Source of the DNA: Comamonadaceae bacterium
GTDB taxonomy: Bacteria; Pseudomonadota; Gammaproteobacteria; Burkholderiales; Burkholderiaceae_C
Assembly (NCBI GenBank): GCA_004144865.1
Contig: SEAY01000001.1
Coordinates: forward strand, 60,770 to 124,769
Direction of reading: 5' to 3'
Length of the DNA: 64,000 bases
A model generated the notes under the pieces. That model worked only from the letters and a program-made list of their open reading frames with translations, made no database searches and was not told where the DNA came from. A program made the translations under genes and the position numbers. The first letter of the stretch is position 1. Each line of letters opens with the position of its first letter. Shown one piece after another: positions 38,546 to 46,384 of this stretch.

Positions 38546-39035
38546 CGGTAGGAAATCTCGGCGCGGCGGTTCTGGGCCCACGCGTTTTCGTCGGGGCCCT
38601 GCGTCGCGGGCTTCTCCTCGCCGAAGCTCACCGCCTCGATGCGGGCATCGGGCACGCCCAGCAGGCCCAGCGCGCGGCGCACGGCCTCGGAGCGGCGCTG
38701 GCCCAGCGCCAGGTTGTACTCGCGGCCGCCGCGCTCGTCGGTGTGCGTGCATGGGCGTCGATCACCGACTGGAACTCCGGCTTCACGACGTAGCTGTCGT
38801 AGTCGAAGTACACGATGCGCGACACGTTGGCGGGGCCGGGGCCGGTGCTGGCCGAGGGGTCGGCCTGCACGGGCTGCACGCCGCGGCTGGTGGCGGCGCC
38901 GGCGCCGGGGCCGGTGCCGGGGGTCACGCCGGCGCCGGTGCGGTCAGTGACCGGGACGTCGTCGAGCTTCACCCCGCTGGCGCAGCCCGCCAGGACGGCG
39001 GCCGCAGCCAGGGCCAGGATCACACGCTTCTTCAT
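38542..39035 (-). pseudogene. pal: Peptidoglycan-associated lipoprotein, frame-disrupted
   Basis: Starts at ATG 39035 with an excellent Shine-Dalgarno (AGGAGG). Lipoprotein signal VILALAAAAVLAGCAS, linker, then OmpA-like domain [23 protein letters not shown]. After 96 codons (to 38748) the frame breaks: two extra bases (38747-38746), then [19 protein letters not shown] through to SFGEEKP and NRRAEISYR in another frame (68 codons, 38745-38542), ending at the proper stop overlapping cpoB. Compared with ordinary Pal about 15 residues between DAHA and HTDE are missing (R...IEG), a net loss of about 43 bases. As written, translation would end at 38628 as a 135-residue protein without its peptidoglycan-binding half. 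Real mutation or assembly error. Confidence 0.85.
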
Positions 39036-39076
39036 TCCAAAAACCTCCTGAAGATGGGTTCGGTGGGTAGTGCGGG

Positions 39077-40363
39077 TCAGCGCTGGAACGGGCCCCAGTC
39101 GGGCTCGCGGATGTCGCCGCCCCTGCCGGGCAGGCGCGCCTTGATCTTTCCGTCCAGCGTGGTCGTCATCAGAGCTTCGCCGCCGCCTTGTCGCGTGGCG
39201 TAGATGATCAGCCGGCCATTCGGTGCAAAGCTCGGGCTCTCGTCGGCCGTCGTGTCCGTGGGGGACGTGACGTTGCCGCTGGCGAGTTCCATCACCTGGA
39301 GCTTGAAGGCACCGCTGATGCGCGAAATGTAGGCCAGCCACCGTCCGTCAGGACTGAGGGCCGGCGAAATGTTGTAAGTCCCTGTAAAGGTGACGCGCTG
39401 CGCATCGCCGCCGCCTGCGGGCATGCGGTAGATCTGCGGCGCGCCGCCACGATCGCTCACGAAATAGATGCTGCGGCCGTCCGCCGAATACAGCGGCTCG
39501 GTGTCGATGCCGGCGGATTGCGTGAGCCGGCGCGCCTCGCCGCCGGTGGCCGCGATCGTGTAAAGCTGCGAGCCGCCGTCCCGCGTGAGCGTCACGGCCA
39601 GCGTGCGGCCGTCGGGCGACCACGCGGGCGCGCTGTTCGATCCGCGGAAGTTGGCGATCAGGCGGCGGGTGCCGCTGGCGATCTCGTGCACGTACACCAC
39701 CGGCTTGCGCGACTCGAAGGACACGTAAGCGAGCTGGCGCCCGTTGGCCGACCAGGCCGGCGAGATGATCGGCTCGTTGCTCGCGAGCGCGGATTGCGCG
39801 TTCTCGCCGTCGGCATCGGCCACCCAGAGGTTGTAGCGCGGGCCGCTCTTGGTGACGTAGGCGATGCGCGTCGAGAACACGCCTTTCTCGCCCGTCAACT
39901 TCTCGTAGATCATGTCCGCGATGCGGTGTGCGGCCAGGCGCAGGTCACCCGGCGCCGTCACGAAGCCGTCGGCCGCGAGGCTCTGGCCGCGAACCACGTC
40001 CCAGAGGCGGAAGCGAACGTCGAAACGGCCATCGGCCAGGCGCGAGACGCTGCCCACGGCGAGCGAATCGGCCGTCTTCTGCCGCCAGGGCGCGAGGTCG
40101 GGGCGGCTGGTCTCGTCCAGGCCGGCGCCCGCGCTGCCGTCGACGGCGCGGAACATGCCGCTGCGCTCCAGGTCGGCCTGGATGATGGATGCCATCTTCT
40201 GCGGGACTTCGGCCTCGCCGCGGAACGGCGCGATGGCGATGGGCAGCTGCGTGAGGCCGACGCCCGTGACTTCCACGCGGAACTGCGCGAAGGCGGGGCC
40301 GATGGCTGCGGCGCCGAGGAAAGCCGCCAGCTCGCGCCGGCGCCAGAGTACACGTTCAGACAT
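39077..40363 (-). CDS. tolB: Tol-Pal system translocation protein TolB
   Basis: 428 residues. Signal sequence (FLGAAAIGPAFAQF), N-terminal domain (LPIAIAPFRGEAEVPQKMASIIQADLERSGMF), and a six-bladed beta-propeller with repeated SPAWSANGRQLAYVS, APAWSPDGRTLAVT, SPALSPDGRWLAYIS and SPSFAPNGRLIIYAT units. Periplasmic protein that cycles between TolA and Pal. Begins at ATG 40363; the frame is open upstream but only as a shadow of the glycosyltransferase. 41 bases before pal. tolQ, tolR and tolA are not upstream here, where a glycosyltransferase gene is found. Confidence 0.95.
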   Translation of the reverse strand: MSERVLWRRRELAAFLGAAAIGPAFAQFRVEVTGVGLTQLPIAIAPFRGEAEVPQKMASIIQADLERSGMFRAVDGSAGAGLDETSRPDLAPWRQKTADSLAVGSVSRLADGRFDVRFRLWDVVRGQSLAADGFVTAPGDLRLAAHRIADMIYEKLTGEKGVFSTRIAYVTKSGPRYNLWVADADGENAQSALASNEPIISPAWSANGRQLAYVSFESRKPVVYVHEIASGTRRLIANFRGSNSAPAWSPDGRTLAVTLTRDGGSQLYTIAATGGEARRLTQSAGIDTEPLYSADGRSIYFVSDRGGAPQIYRMPAGGGDAQRVTFTGTYNISPALSPDGRWLAYISRISGAFKLQVMELASGNVTSPTDTTADESPSFAPNGRLIIYATRQGGGEALMTTTLDGKIKARLPGRGGDIREPDWGPFQR

Positions 40364-40407
40364 GCTGCGGGGTCTCTCCTGTTGTTCGTATTGGCCGAGG
40401 GGGGATG

Positions 40408-41220
40408 TTAAAGCCCCTGCTTCCTCGGAGCTCGGCTCAGCAGCCATAGTTTCAGGTACTTGTAATAAGTTCCTTCGGCGATGGAGACGGCCAGCACCAG
40501 CCCCATGCGCCCATCGCGCCAGCCGCTGCGCAGTACATAGGTACGGAAAAAGGCCCACCATCCGCGCAGCAGCGCCCCGCCCAGCGAGCTGCGCTGGCCC
40601 TGGCGGAACATGGATTCGGCGGAGGCGCTGGAATAGCGATTGAGCTTCTCCAGCATGCTCTCCAGGTCCGGGTAGGTGGCATGCAGCAGGTCGCCGCGCA
40701 GCTGCCCGGGGCTGCCCTGGGTGACCAGGCGCTCGTGCACCAGGTCGTCGGAGAAGCGGGCGGTGCCGCGGCGAAACAGCCGCACCACGCGGTCGGGGTA
40801 CCAGCCGGAATGCGCCATGTACTGGCCGCAGAAACTCGAGCGGCGCGGCACCGAGAACGCGTCGTGCGCCGCGGCGCCGCCGCGCACCAGCGCGAGGATC
40901 TCCTCGCGCAGCTGCGGCGTCACGCGTTCGTCGGCATCGAGGGACAACACCCAGGGCTGCGTGGCCAGGTCCAGCGCGCGGTTCTTCTGCGCTCCGAAGC
41001 CGGGCCAGTCGGGGGTGACGAGCACGCGCGCCCCGGCCGCGCGGGCCAGGGTGACGGTGGCGTCGGTGCTGCCGCAGTCCACCACGACGAGTTCGCTGGC
41101 GAAATCCACGGAGGCCAGCCACTCGCGGATGTTCGCTTCCTCGTTGCGGGTGATGAGGATGACGCTCAGCGGCGCCAGGGTCGGCGGGGCCCCCGCGGAA
41201 TCGCTGGATAATCCACGCAT
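40408..41220 (-). CDS. Family 2 glycosyltransferase (WaaE/KdtX-like)
   Basis: 270 residues, GT-A fold. LSVILITRNEEANIREWLASV, VVVDCGSTDAT, and the DxD-type metal site SLDADERVTPQ are seen, followed by QYMAHSGWYPDRVVRLFRRG and a C-terminal region YYKYLKLWLL. These match LPS core beta-1,4-glucosyltransferases of the WaaE/KdtX type. Divergent from msbA with only 11 bases between start codons, in an LPS locus. Acceptor sugar unknown. Could be co-transcribed with tolB, 44 bases downstream. Confidence 0.88.
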   Translation of the reverse strand: MRGLSSDSAGAPPTLAPLSVILITRNEEANIREWLASVDFASELVVVDCGSTDATVTLARAAGARVLVTPDWPGFGAQKNRALDLATQPWVLSLDADERVTPQLREEILALVRGGAAAHDAFSVPRRSSFCGQYMAHSGWYPDRVVRLFRRGTARFSDDLVHERLVTQGSPGQLRGDLLHATYPDLESMLEKLNRYSSASAESMFRQGQRSSLGGALLRGWWAFFRTYVLRSGWRDGRMGLVLAVSIAEGTYYKYLKLWLLSRAPRKQGL

Positions 41221-41231
41221 GAACTCGGATT

Positions 41232-43034
41232 ATGCCCGCGGCCCCTCCCGTGACTGACACCACCTCCGGCGCGACGGCCGCCCCCGCGGCGGCCGCGCCG
41301 GCCGCCCCCGCCGGCAACATCGTCGACCGCATCAAGCGGATCCTCCCCTACATCCAGCACGTGCGCAGGCTCTGGCTGGTGGTGCTAGCCGCCACCATCG
41401 TCGGCGCCGCCACCGAGCCGGCCATTCCCGCGCTGATGAAGCCGCTGCTCGATCGCGGCTTCGAGAAGGGCGGGATCGACCCGTGGATGGTGCCGGTCGC
41501 GCTGCTGCTGCTGTTCGGCATCCGCGGGGCGGCAGGCTTCATCGCCGACGTGGCGCTCGCCAAGATCGCCAACGAAGGCATGTTCTCGCTGCGGCAGGCG
41601 CTGTTCGGCCGCCTGCTCGATGCGCGCATGGACCTGTTCACGCGCGAGTCGGCCAGTTCGCTGTCCAACAGCATCGTCCACGAGGTGCAGAACGGCTTCA
41701 ACATGCTGGTCAACGCGCTGACCGGCCTCGTCAAGGACAGCCTGGCGGTCGTCGCCCTGCTCTGCTACCTGCTGTGGATCAACTGGCAGCTCACGCTGAT
41801 CGTGCTGGTGATGGCGCCCGCCGTGGCCTGGTTGATGCGCACGGCCTCGCGGCGCCTGTACCGCCTGGCGCGCAGCAGCCAGGAAGCCACCATCGAGCTG
41901 GCCTATGCCGTCGAGGAAAACGTGCTCGCCAACCGCATCGTGCGCCTGCACGCGGCGCAGCCCGAGCAGGCCGGACGCTTCCGCCAGCTGAGCCTGTCGC
42001 TGCGGCGGCTGGCGATGAAGTCCGCCATCGCGTCCGCCCTCCTCACCCCGACGACCCACATGATGGCCGCCGCGGCGCTGTCGGTGGTGATCAGCATCGC
42101 GCTCTGGCAAAGCGGCGGCGACATGACGGTGGGCTCCTTCGCCGCGTTCGTCGCGGCCATGCTGATGCTGATCGCGCCCGTGAAGCGGCTGTCCGAACTC
42201 GCCAACCCCATCGCGCGGGCGCTGGCCTCGCTGGAGCGTTCCTACGACCTCGTCGAAAAGACGCAGCCCGAGACCGGCGGCAGCCACGCGCCGGAGCGCG
42301 CCGAGGGCCGCATCGAGCTGCGCAACGTGGCCGTGACGTACCCGGGCGCGAGCCGCCCGGCGCTGCACGACTTCTCGCTGGACGTGGCGCCCGGTGAAGT
42401 GATCGCGCTGGTCGGGCCGTCCGGATCGGGCAAGACCACCCTGGCCAACCTGCTGCCCCGCTTCGTGGACTCCTCCGGCGGCCAGGTGCTGCTGGACGGC
42501 CATCCGCTCGCCGAGTGGGACCTGCAGGCGCTGCGCCGCCAGTTCGCGATGGTGAGCCAGGACGTGGTGATGTTCAACGACACGCTGGCCGCCAACGTGG
42601 CGCTGGGGCACGAGATGGACCGCGACCGCGTCGCGCGCGCCCTCGAAGCCGCCTACCTGGCGCCGCTGGTGGAGCAGCTTCCGCAGGGCCTGGACACGAT
42701 GATCGGCCACAACGCCGCCAAGCTGTCCGGGGGCCAGCGCCAGCGCCTGGCGATCGCGCGGGCCCTCTACAAGGACGCGCCCATCCTGATCCTGGACGAG
42801 GCAACCTCGGCGCTGGACACCGAGTCGGAGCGCTTGGTGCAGGAGGCGCTGAACACGCTGATGGCGGGGCGCACCACGCTGATCATCGCGCACCGCCTGT
42901 CGACCATCGAACACGCCGACCGCGTGGCGGTCCTGGACCAGGGGCGCCTGGTCGAAAGTGGCACGCATGCGGAGCTGCTCGAACGCGGCGGCATCTACAC
43001 GCGGCTGCACGCCCTGCAATTCGGCTCCGCATGA
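41232..43034 (+). CDS. msbA: Lipid A export ABC transporter (MsbA)
   Basis: 600-residue half-transporter. An Ala/Pro-rich N-terminus, six membrane helices (for example RLWLVVLAATIVGAATEPAIPAL), and a C-terminal ATPase with Walker A GPSGSGKTTLANLLP (about residue 394), signature LSGGQRQRLAIARAL and Walker B ILILDEATSALDTESE. It flips lipid A-core across the inner membrane. A GATAAT box at 41207-41212 may serve as -10, giving a leader of only about a dozen bases. Its stop overlaps the ligase-glycosyltransferase fusion (ATGA), so LPS export and O-antigen ligation genes are coupled. Confidence 0.92.
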   Translation: MPAAPPVTDTTSGATAAPAAAAPAAPAGNIVDRIKRILPYIQHVRRLWLVVLAATIVGAATEPAIPALMKPLLDRGFEKGGIDPWMVPVALLLLFGIRGAAGFIADVALAKIANEGMFSLRQALFGRLLDARMDLFTRESASSLSNSIVHEVQNGFNMLVNALTGLVKDSLAVVALLCYLLWINWQLTLIVLVMAPAVAWLMRTASRRLYRLARSSQEATIELAYAVEENVLANRIVRLHAAQPEQAGRFRQLSLSLRRLAMKSAIASALLTPTTHMMAAAALSVVISIALWQSGGDMTVGSFAAFVAAMLMLIAPVKRLSELANPIARALASLERSYDLVEKTQPETGGSHAPERAEGRIELRNVAVTYPGASRPALHDFSLDVAPGEVIALVGPSGSGKTTLANLLPRFVDSSGGQVLLDGHPLAEWDLQALRRQFAMVSQDVVMFNDTLAANVALGHEMDRDRVARALEAAYLAPLVEQLPQGLDTMIGHNAAKLSGGQRQRLAIARALYKDAPILILDEATSALDTESERLVQEALNTLMAGRTTLIIAHRLSTIEHADRVAVLDQGRLVESGTHAELLERGGIYTRLHALQFGSA

Positions 43035-45403
43035 ACCCTGGCTTCGTGATGCAGGATGGCGGCGCGCAGCCGCGCTGGTGGCGGCTGGCGCTCACCGGCG
43101 CGCTGGCCGGCTACGCCTTCTTCGCCGCTTTCTCCACCGCGGGTACGGCGATCTCGCTGTTCGTGCTGTTCGTGCTGGCGCTGCTGCAGCCCAAGGTGTT
43201 CCTCGATGCGCGGCCCTGGCGCGAGCCGGTGCTGCTGATCGGGTGGGCGCTGTTTGCCTGGATCGTGGCGCACACGCTGCTCACGACCGGCCTCGACCGG
43301 CAGGCCGGCGGCACCATCAACCGCTACCACGAGCTGCTGTTCGCGCCCATGGCGATGGTGCTGCTGCGCGATCCGGCGCAGCGCCGCCTCTTCCTGCGCT
43401 GGCTGTGCGCGGGTGCGGTGCTGGTGGCCCTGGCGTACTGGGCCGCGCGCCTGCCGGTCCTGCAAGGCGACCTGCGCCTGCAGGGCGAGTTCAACCAGCG
43501 CCGCATCTCCGCGGGCTTCGCGCTGTGCGTTACCGCCTTCCTGGCGCTGATGCATGCGCGCCGGGCCCCGCAGCCCTGGGCGTGGCGGGCGCTGGCGGGC
43601 TTCCTTGCGCTGACCGTGCTGTTCGCCATGGAAGGCCGGACGGGACACCTGATCGTGCTCGGGCTGGCCATGTATGCCGGCTGGGTGCACACCTCGGGGG
43701 CCTGGCGCTGGATCGCCCTGCTGGCGGTCGCGGGGATGTTGGTCGCGGCGGGCCTCAGTTCCGAGCGCGTGCAGAACCGGGTGGCCGAGACGTTCATGCC
43801 CGCGCGCATCATGGCGCCCGGCGAGCCGCCCCAGTCGACGCTGATCCGGCGCGAACTGATGGCCCTGTCACTCGACGTGGCGCGCCGGCACGGACTGGCC
43901 GGCGCAGGTTACGCCAACTACGCGAACGTGCAGGAAGAAGCGGCGCGGCAGCGCTATGGCAAGGACCCGCAGCGCAGCCACTACCTGGCGTTCCCGTGGG
44001 TGCGCTCTCCGAACCCGCACAACGAATACGCCATGCAGCTCGCCGGCGGCGGCATCGTCGCGCTCGGGCTGTTCGTCGCCTGGCTGGTCGCGGCCCTGCG
44101 CAGCGGGTTCCGGTCGCCCTCGCCCGCCGGACCGATGCTCGTCGGCATCACGGCGGCTTTCGCCGTCGGCTGCCTCTTCAACTCCATGCTGATGGACTTC
44201 GTGGAAGGCCACTTCTTCCTGGGCGTGCTCGCGTTCGCGCTGGCGGAGCGTCGCTGGCCCGCCGCGCCGCCTACGGACGCCCCGGTGGGGCGGGTGCTGG
44301 TCGTGACCACGCGGCAGATCGGCGACGTGCTGCTCACCACGCCGCTGCTGCGCGCAGCGCGCCAACGCTGGCCGCAGGCACGCATCGAAGTGCTGGGCCT
44401 GCAGGGCAGCCTTGGCATGCTGAAGGGCAATCCCGACGCCAACGCGCTGGTCGAGATCCCCGCGCGCCTGCGCGCCGGCGAAGCGCTCGCGCTCGCACGG
44501 CGGCTCTGGCGCCGCTACGACATCGCCCTCATCACCGACGCGGGCGACCGCGCGCACGTGCTGGGCTGGATCGCCGGCCGCGCCCGCAGCGGCATCGTTC
44601 CGGAGGACGGCGGAAGCAACTGGTGGAAGCGCCGGTTGCTGCAGCACGTGGTGGTCGCCGCCGGCGACCGCGGCAGCGTGCATTCGGTGGTGGAGAAGCA
44701 CGCGCTGCTCGCACCCTGGCTGCATGGCGACGCGCCTGGCGTGCCGCCGGTGGCGCTGCCGCCGGCCGCGCCGCTGCCCGCCGCCATCGCCCAGGCGCTG
44801 CGCCCCGGATACGTCGTGGTGCACGTGCCGTCGATGTGGGAGTACAAGCAATGGCCCGTGGCGCACTATGAAGCCGTGGTGTGCTCGCTGCTCGCGCAGG
44901 GCCGCCAGGTGGTGCTCACCGGCAGCGCCAACGCGCGCGACCAGCAATGCATTGCGCCCCTGCGCCGGCTCGGCGCCGAGCCGCAGCTGATGGACGTCTC
45001 CGGCCGGCTCGACTTCAACCAGCTCGCCACCCTGCTCGAGGACGCGGCGCTCTACATCGGCCCGGACACCTCCGTGTCGCACCTGGCCGCCGCGGCCGGC
45101 GCGCCGGTGATCGCCGTCTTCGGGCCCACCAATCCCCTGCGCTGGGCGCCGTGGCCGGGACGGGCCGAACAGCCGGTGCACTTCGTGCGGCGCGCACGGG
45201 TGCAGCAGGCGGGCAACGTCACCCTCCTGCAGGGCCCCCAGGACTGCGTGCCCTGCGGCCGCGCCGGGTGCGAGGACCATCGAGGCAGCCGCAGCGATTG
45301 CCTGGCGTCGATCACGCCGCAGCAAGTGCTGGCCGAGGCGGCGCGGCTGCTGGGCGCCGGAGCGGTGCCAGTGCGAGAGGATGCGGAGATGCGGAATGCG
45401 TGA
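43031..45403 (+). CDS. O-antigen ligase (WaaL-like) fused to a GT9 heptosyltransferase-like domain
   Basis: 790 residues in one frame. Residues 1 to about 410 are a polytopic membrane domain of the O-antigen ligase/Wzy_C type, with about ten helices and the periplasmic-loop motif (SLDVARRHGLAGAGYANYANV ... SPNPHNEYAMQLAGGG) including the HNEY segment typical of ligases. From about 419 a cytosolic GT-B glycosyltransferase family 9 domain begins: GRVLVVTTRQIGDVLLTTPLLRAARQRWP, then YVVVHVPSMWEYKQWP, YIGPDTSVSHLAAAAGAPVIAVFGPTNPLRWAP. Separate WaaL and heptosyltransferases are the norm. There is no stop or frame change at the junction (about 44285). Overlaps msbA by four bases and the next gene by eight. 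Confidence 0.87.
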   Translation: MNPGFVMQDGGAQPRWWRLALTGALAGYAFFAAFSTAGTAISLFVLFVLALLQPKVFLDARPWREPVLLIGWALFAWIVAHTLLTTGLDRQAGGTINRYHELLFAPMAMVLLRDPAQRRLFLRWLCAGAVLVALAYWAARLPVLQGDLRLQGEFNQRRISAGFALCVTAFLALMHARRAPQPWAWRALAGFLALTVLFAMEGRTGHLIVLGLAMYAGWVHTSGAWRWIALLAVAGMLVAAGLSSERVQNRVAETFMPARIMAPGEPPQSTLIRRELMALSLDVARRHGLAGAGYANYANVQEEAARQRYGKDPQRSHYLAFPWVRSPNPHNEYAMQLAGGGIVALGLFVAWLVAALRSGFRSPSPAGPMLVGITAAFAVGCLFNSMLMDFVEGHFFLGVLAFALAERRWPAAPPTDAPVGRVLVVTTRQIGDVLLTTPLLRAARQRWPQARIEVLGLQGSLGMLKGNPDANALVEIPARLRAGEALALARRLWRRYDIALITDAGDRAHVLGWIAGRARSGIVPEDGGSNWWKRRLLQHVVVAAGDRGSVHSVVEKHALLAPWLHGDAPGVPPVALPPAAPLPAAIAQALRPGYVVVHVPSMWEYKQWPVAHYEAVVCSLLAQGRQVVLTGSANARDQQCIAPLRRLGAEPQLMDVSGRLDFNQLATLLEDAALYIGPDTSVSHLAAAAGAPVIAVFGPTNPLRWAPWPGRAEQPVHFVRRARVQQAGNVTLLQGPQDCVPCGRAGCEDHRGSRSDCLASITPQQVLAEAARLLGAGAVPVREDAEMRNA

Positions 45404-46283
45404 GATCCACCAGTTCGGCGCGGCGGAATGGCTGCGCCTGGTTCCCGTGGCGCAGGCGCTGCGCCAGGTGCGCAACGACCTGCTGCTTGCGCGCTACCTG
45501 AAGGCGAGCGCCCCGGAGCTGCAGGCGTTCCTCGACGCCCACCGGGACCTGCGCGGGCAGCGGGTGGCCATCGTCATCGCCTTCGAGCAGCCCTGGGCGC
45601 TGGACTGGCAGCTGCGCATGGCCGCACGCAACCTTCCCGGCACGCAGCTGCTGGTGTTCGACAACTCGCGCGACGAGGAAAAACGCCGCCAGATCCGCCA
45701 GGTGTGCGACCACCACTGTGTGCCCTACCTGGGCCTGCCGCGTTACCGCACGCGCCACGTGAACCGCTCGCACGGCATGGCGATGTCCTGGGTCTACCAC
45801 AACGTCGTGGCCGCCCTGGAGCCGGAGATCTTCGGCTACCTGGACCACGACCTCATTCCGGTGGCGCCCGTCGACGTGGACGCGCGGCTCGCCGGGCAGG
45901 CCGTGTTCGGCCTGCCGAATACGGGCAACCTGGGCCACTGGTCGCTGTGGGCCGGCTACTGCTTCTACCGCTACGCCTTCACGCGCGGCAAGCCGCTGAA
46001 CTTCCTGTACGACTTCTCGCGCGGGCTCGATACGGGCGGGCGCAACTGGAATGCGCTGTACCGCGGGCTCGAGCGCGGCGGCTTGCGCTTCGCGCCGCAG
46101 GCGTTCATCCCGCTGCGCCCCGCCGGCCAGCCGGAGCCGCGCAAGGTGGAGATCGTCGATGGCGCCTGGGTGCACGTGGGCGGCGTCAGCTACAACGACA
46201 ACTTCGAGAAGAAGGTGGCGTTCTTCGAATCGCTGAAGCAGGAGTTCAGCGCAGGGAAGCGGTGGGAGGACCTCCGCGCCTGA
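45396..46283 (+). CDS. Putative glycosyltransferase (GT-A-like)
   Basis: 295 residues. A GT-A-like core: RVAIVIAFEQPWALDWQLRMAARNLPGTQLLVFDNSRDEEKR, then the metal-binding-like DHD in FGYLDHDLIPVAPVDVD, and AVFGLPNTGNLGHWSLWAG. No signal or membrane segments. Position after the ligase fusion, overlapping by eight bases, indicates a role in LPS core or O-chain assembly. The ATG at 45396 has GGAG upstream; an ATG at 45381 is also in frame. Exact activity unknown. Confidence 0.75.
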   Translation: MREIHQFGAAEWLRLVPVAQALRQVRNDLLLARYLKASAPELQAFLDAHRDLRGQRVAIVIAFEQPWALDWQLRMAARNLPGTQLLVFDNSRDEEKRRQIRQVCDHHCVPYLGLPRYRTRHVNRSHGMAMSWVYHNVVAALEPEIFGYLDHDLIPVAPVDVDARLAGQAVFGLPNTGNLGHWSLWAGYCFYRYAFTRGKPLNFLYDFSRGLDTGGRNWNALYRGLERGGLRFAPQAFIPLRPAGQPEPRKVEIVDGAWVHVGGVSYNDNFEKKVAFFESLKQEFSAGKRWEDLRA

Positions 46284-46286
46284 AGC

Positions 46287-46375
46287 GCTGGGGTTCGCTT
46301 CGCTCACCACCAGCCTACGGGACGCCGCGTCTCCTGTAGCGCTCCCGCAGGCTGGGGTGACGCAGGAACCCCAGC
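46287..46375. repeat. Pair of RAYT-type REP elements
   Basis: Two REPs in inverse orientation. One on the minus strand, 46287-46318 (GTAG then palindrome arms GCTGG and CCAGC). One on the plus strand, 46347-46375 (GCAG, then GCTGGGGTGACGCAGG and AACCCCAGC). The second differs from the REP at 56202 next to the transposase by one base only. Lies between the glycosyltransferase and the end of rng, where their hairpins may also end transcription. Confidence 0.85.
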
Positions 46376-46384
46376 TTTCCCGTG

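Noticed and set aside
41219-41257. Possible leader peptide starting MNSDYARG before msbA
   Set aside because: The frame continues only briefly with no Shine-Dalgarno, and it overlaps the msbA start; nothing supports translation.
40364-41335. Upstream extension of the tolB frame
   Set aside because: It is a shadow of the family 2 glycosyltransferase; TolB begins with its own signal peptide at 40363.
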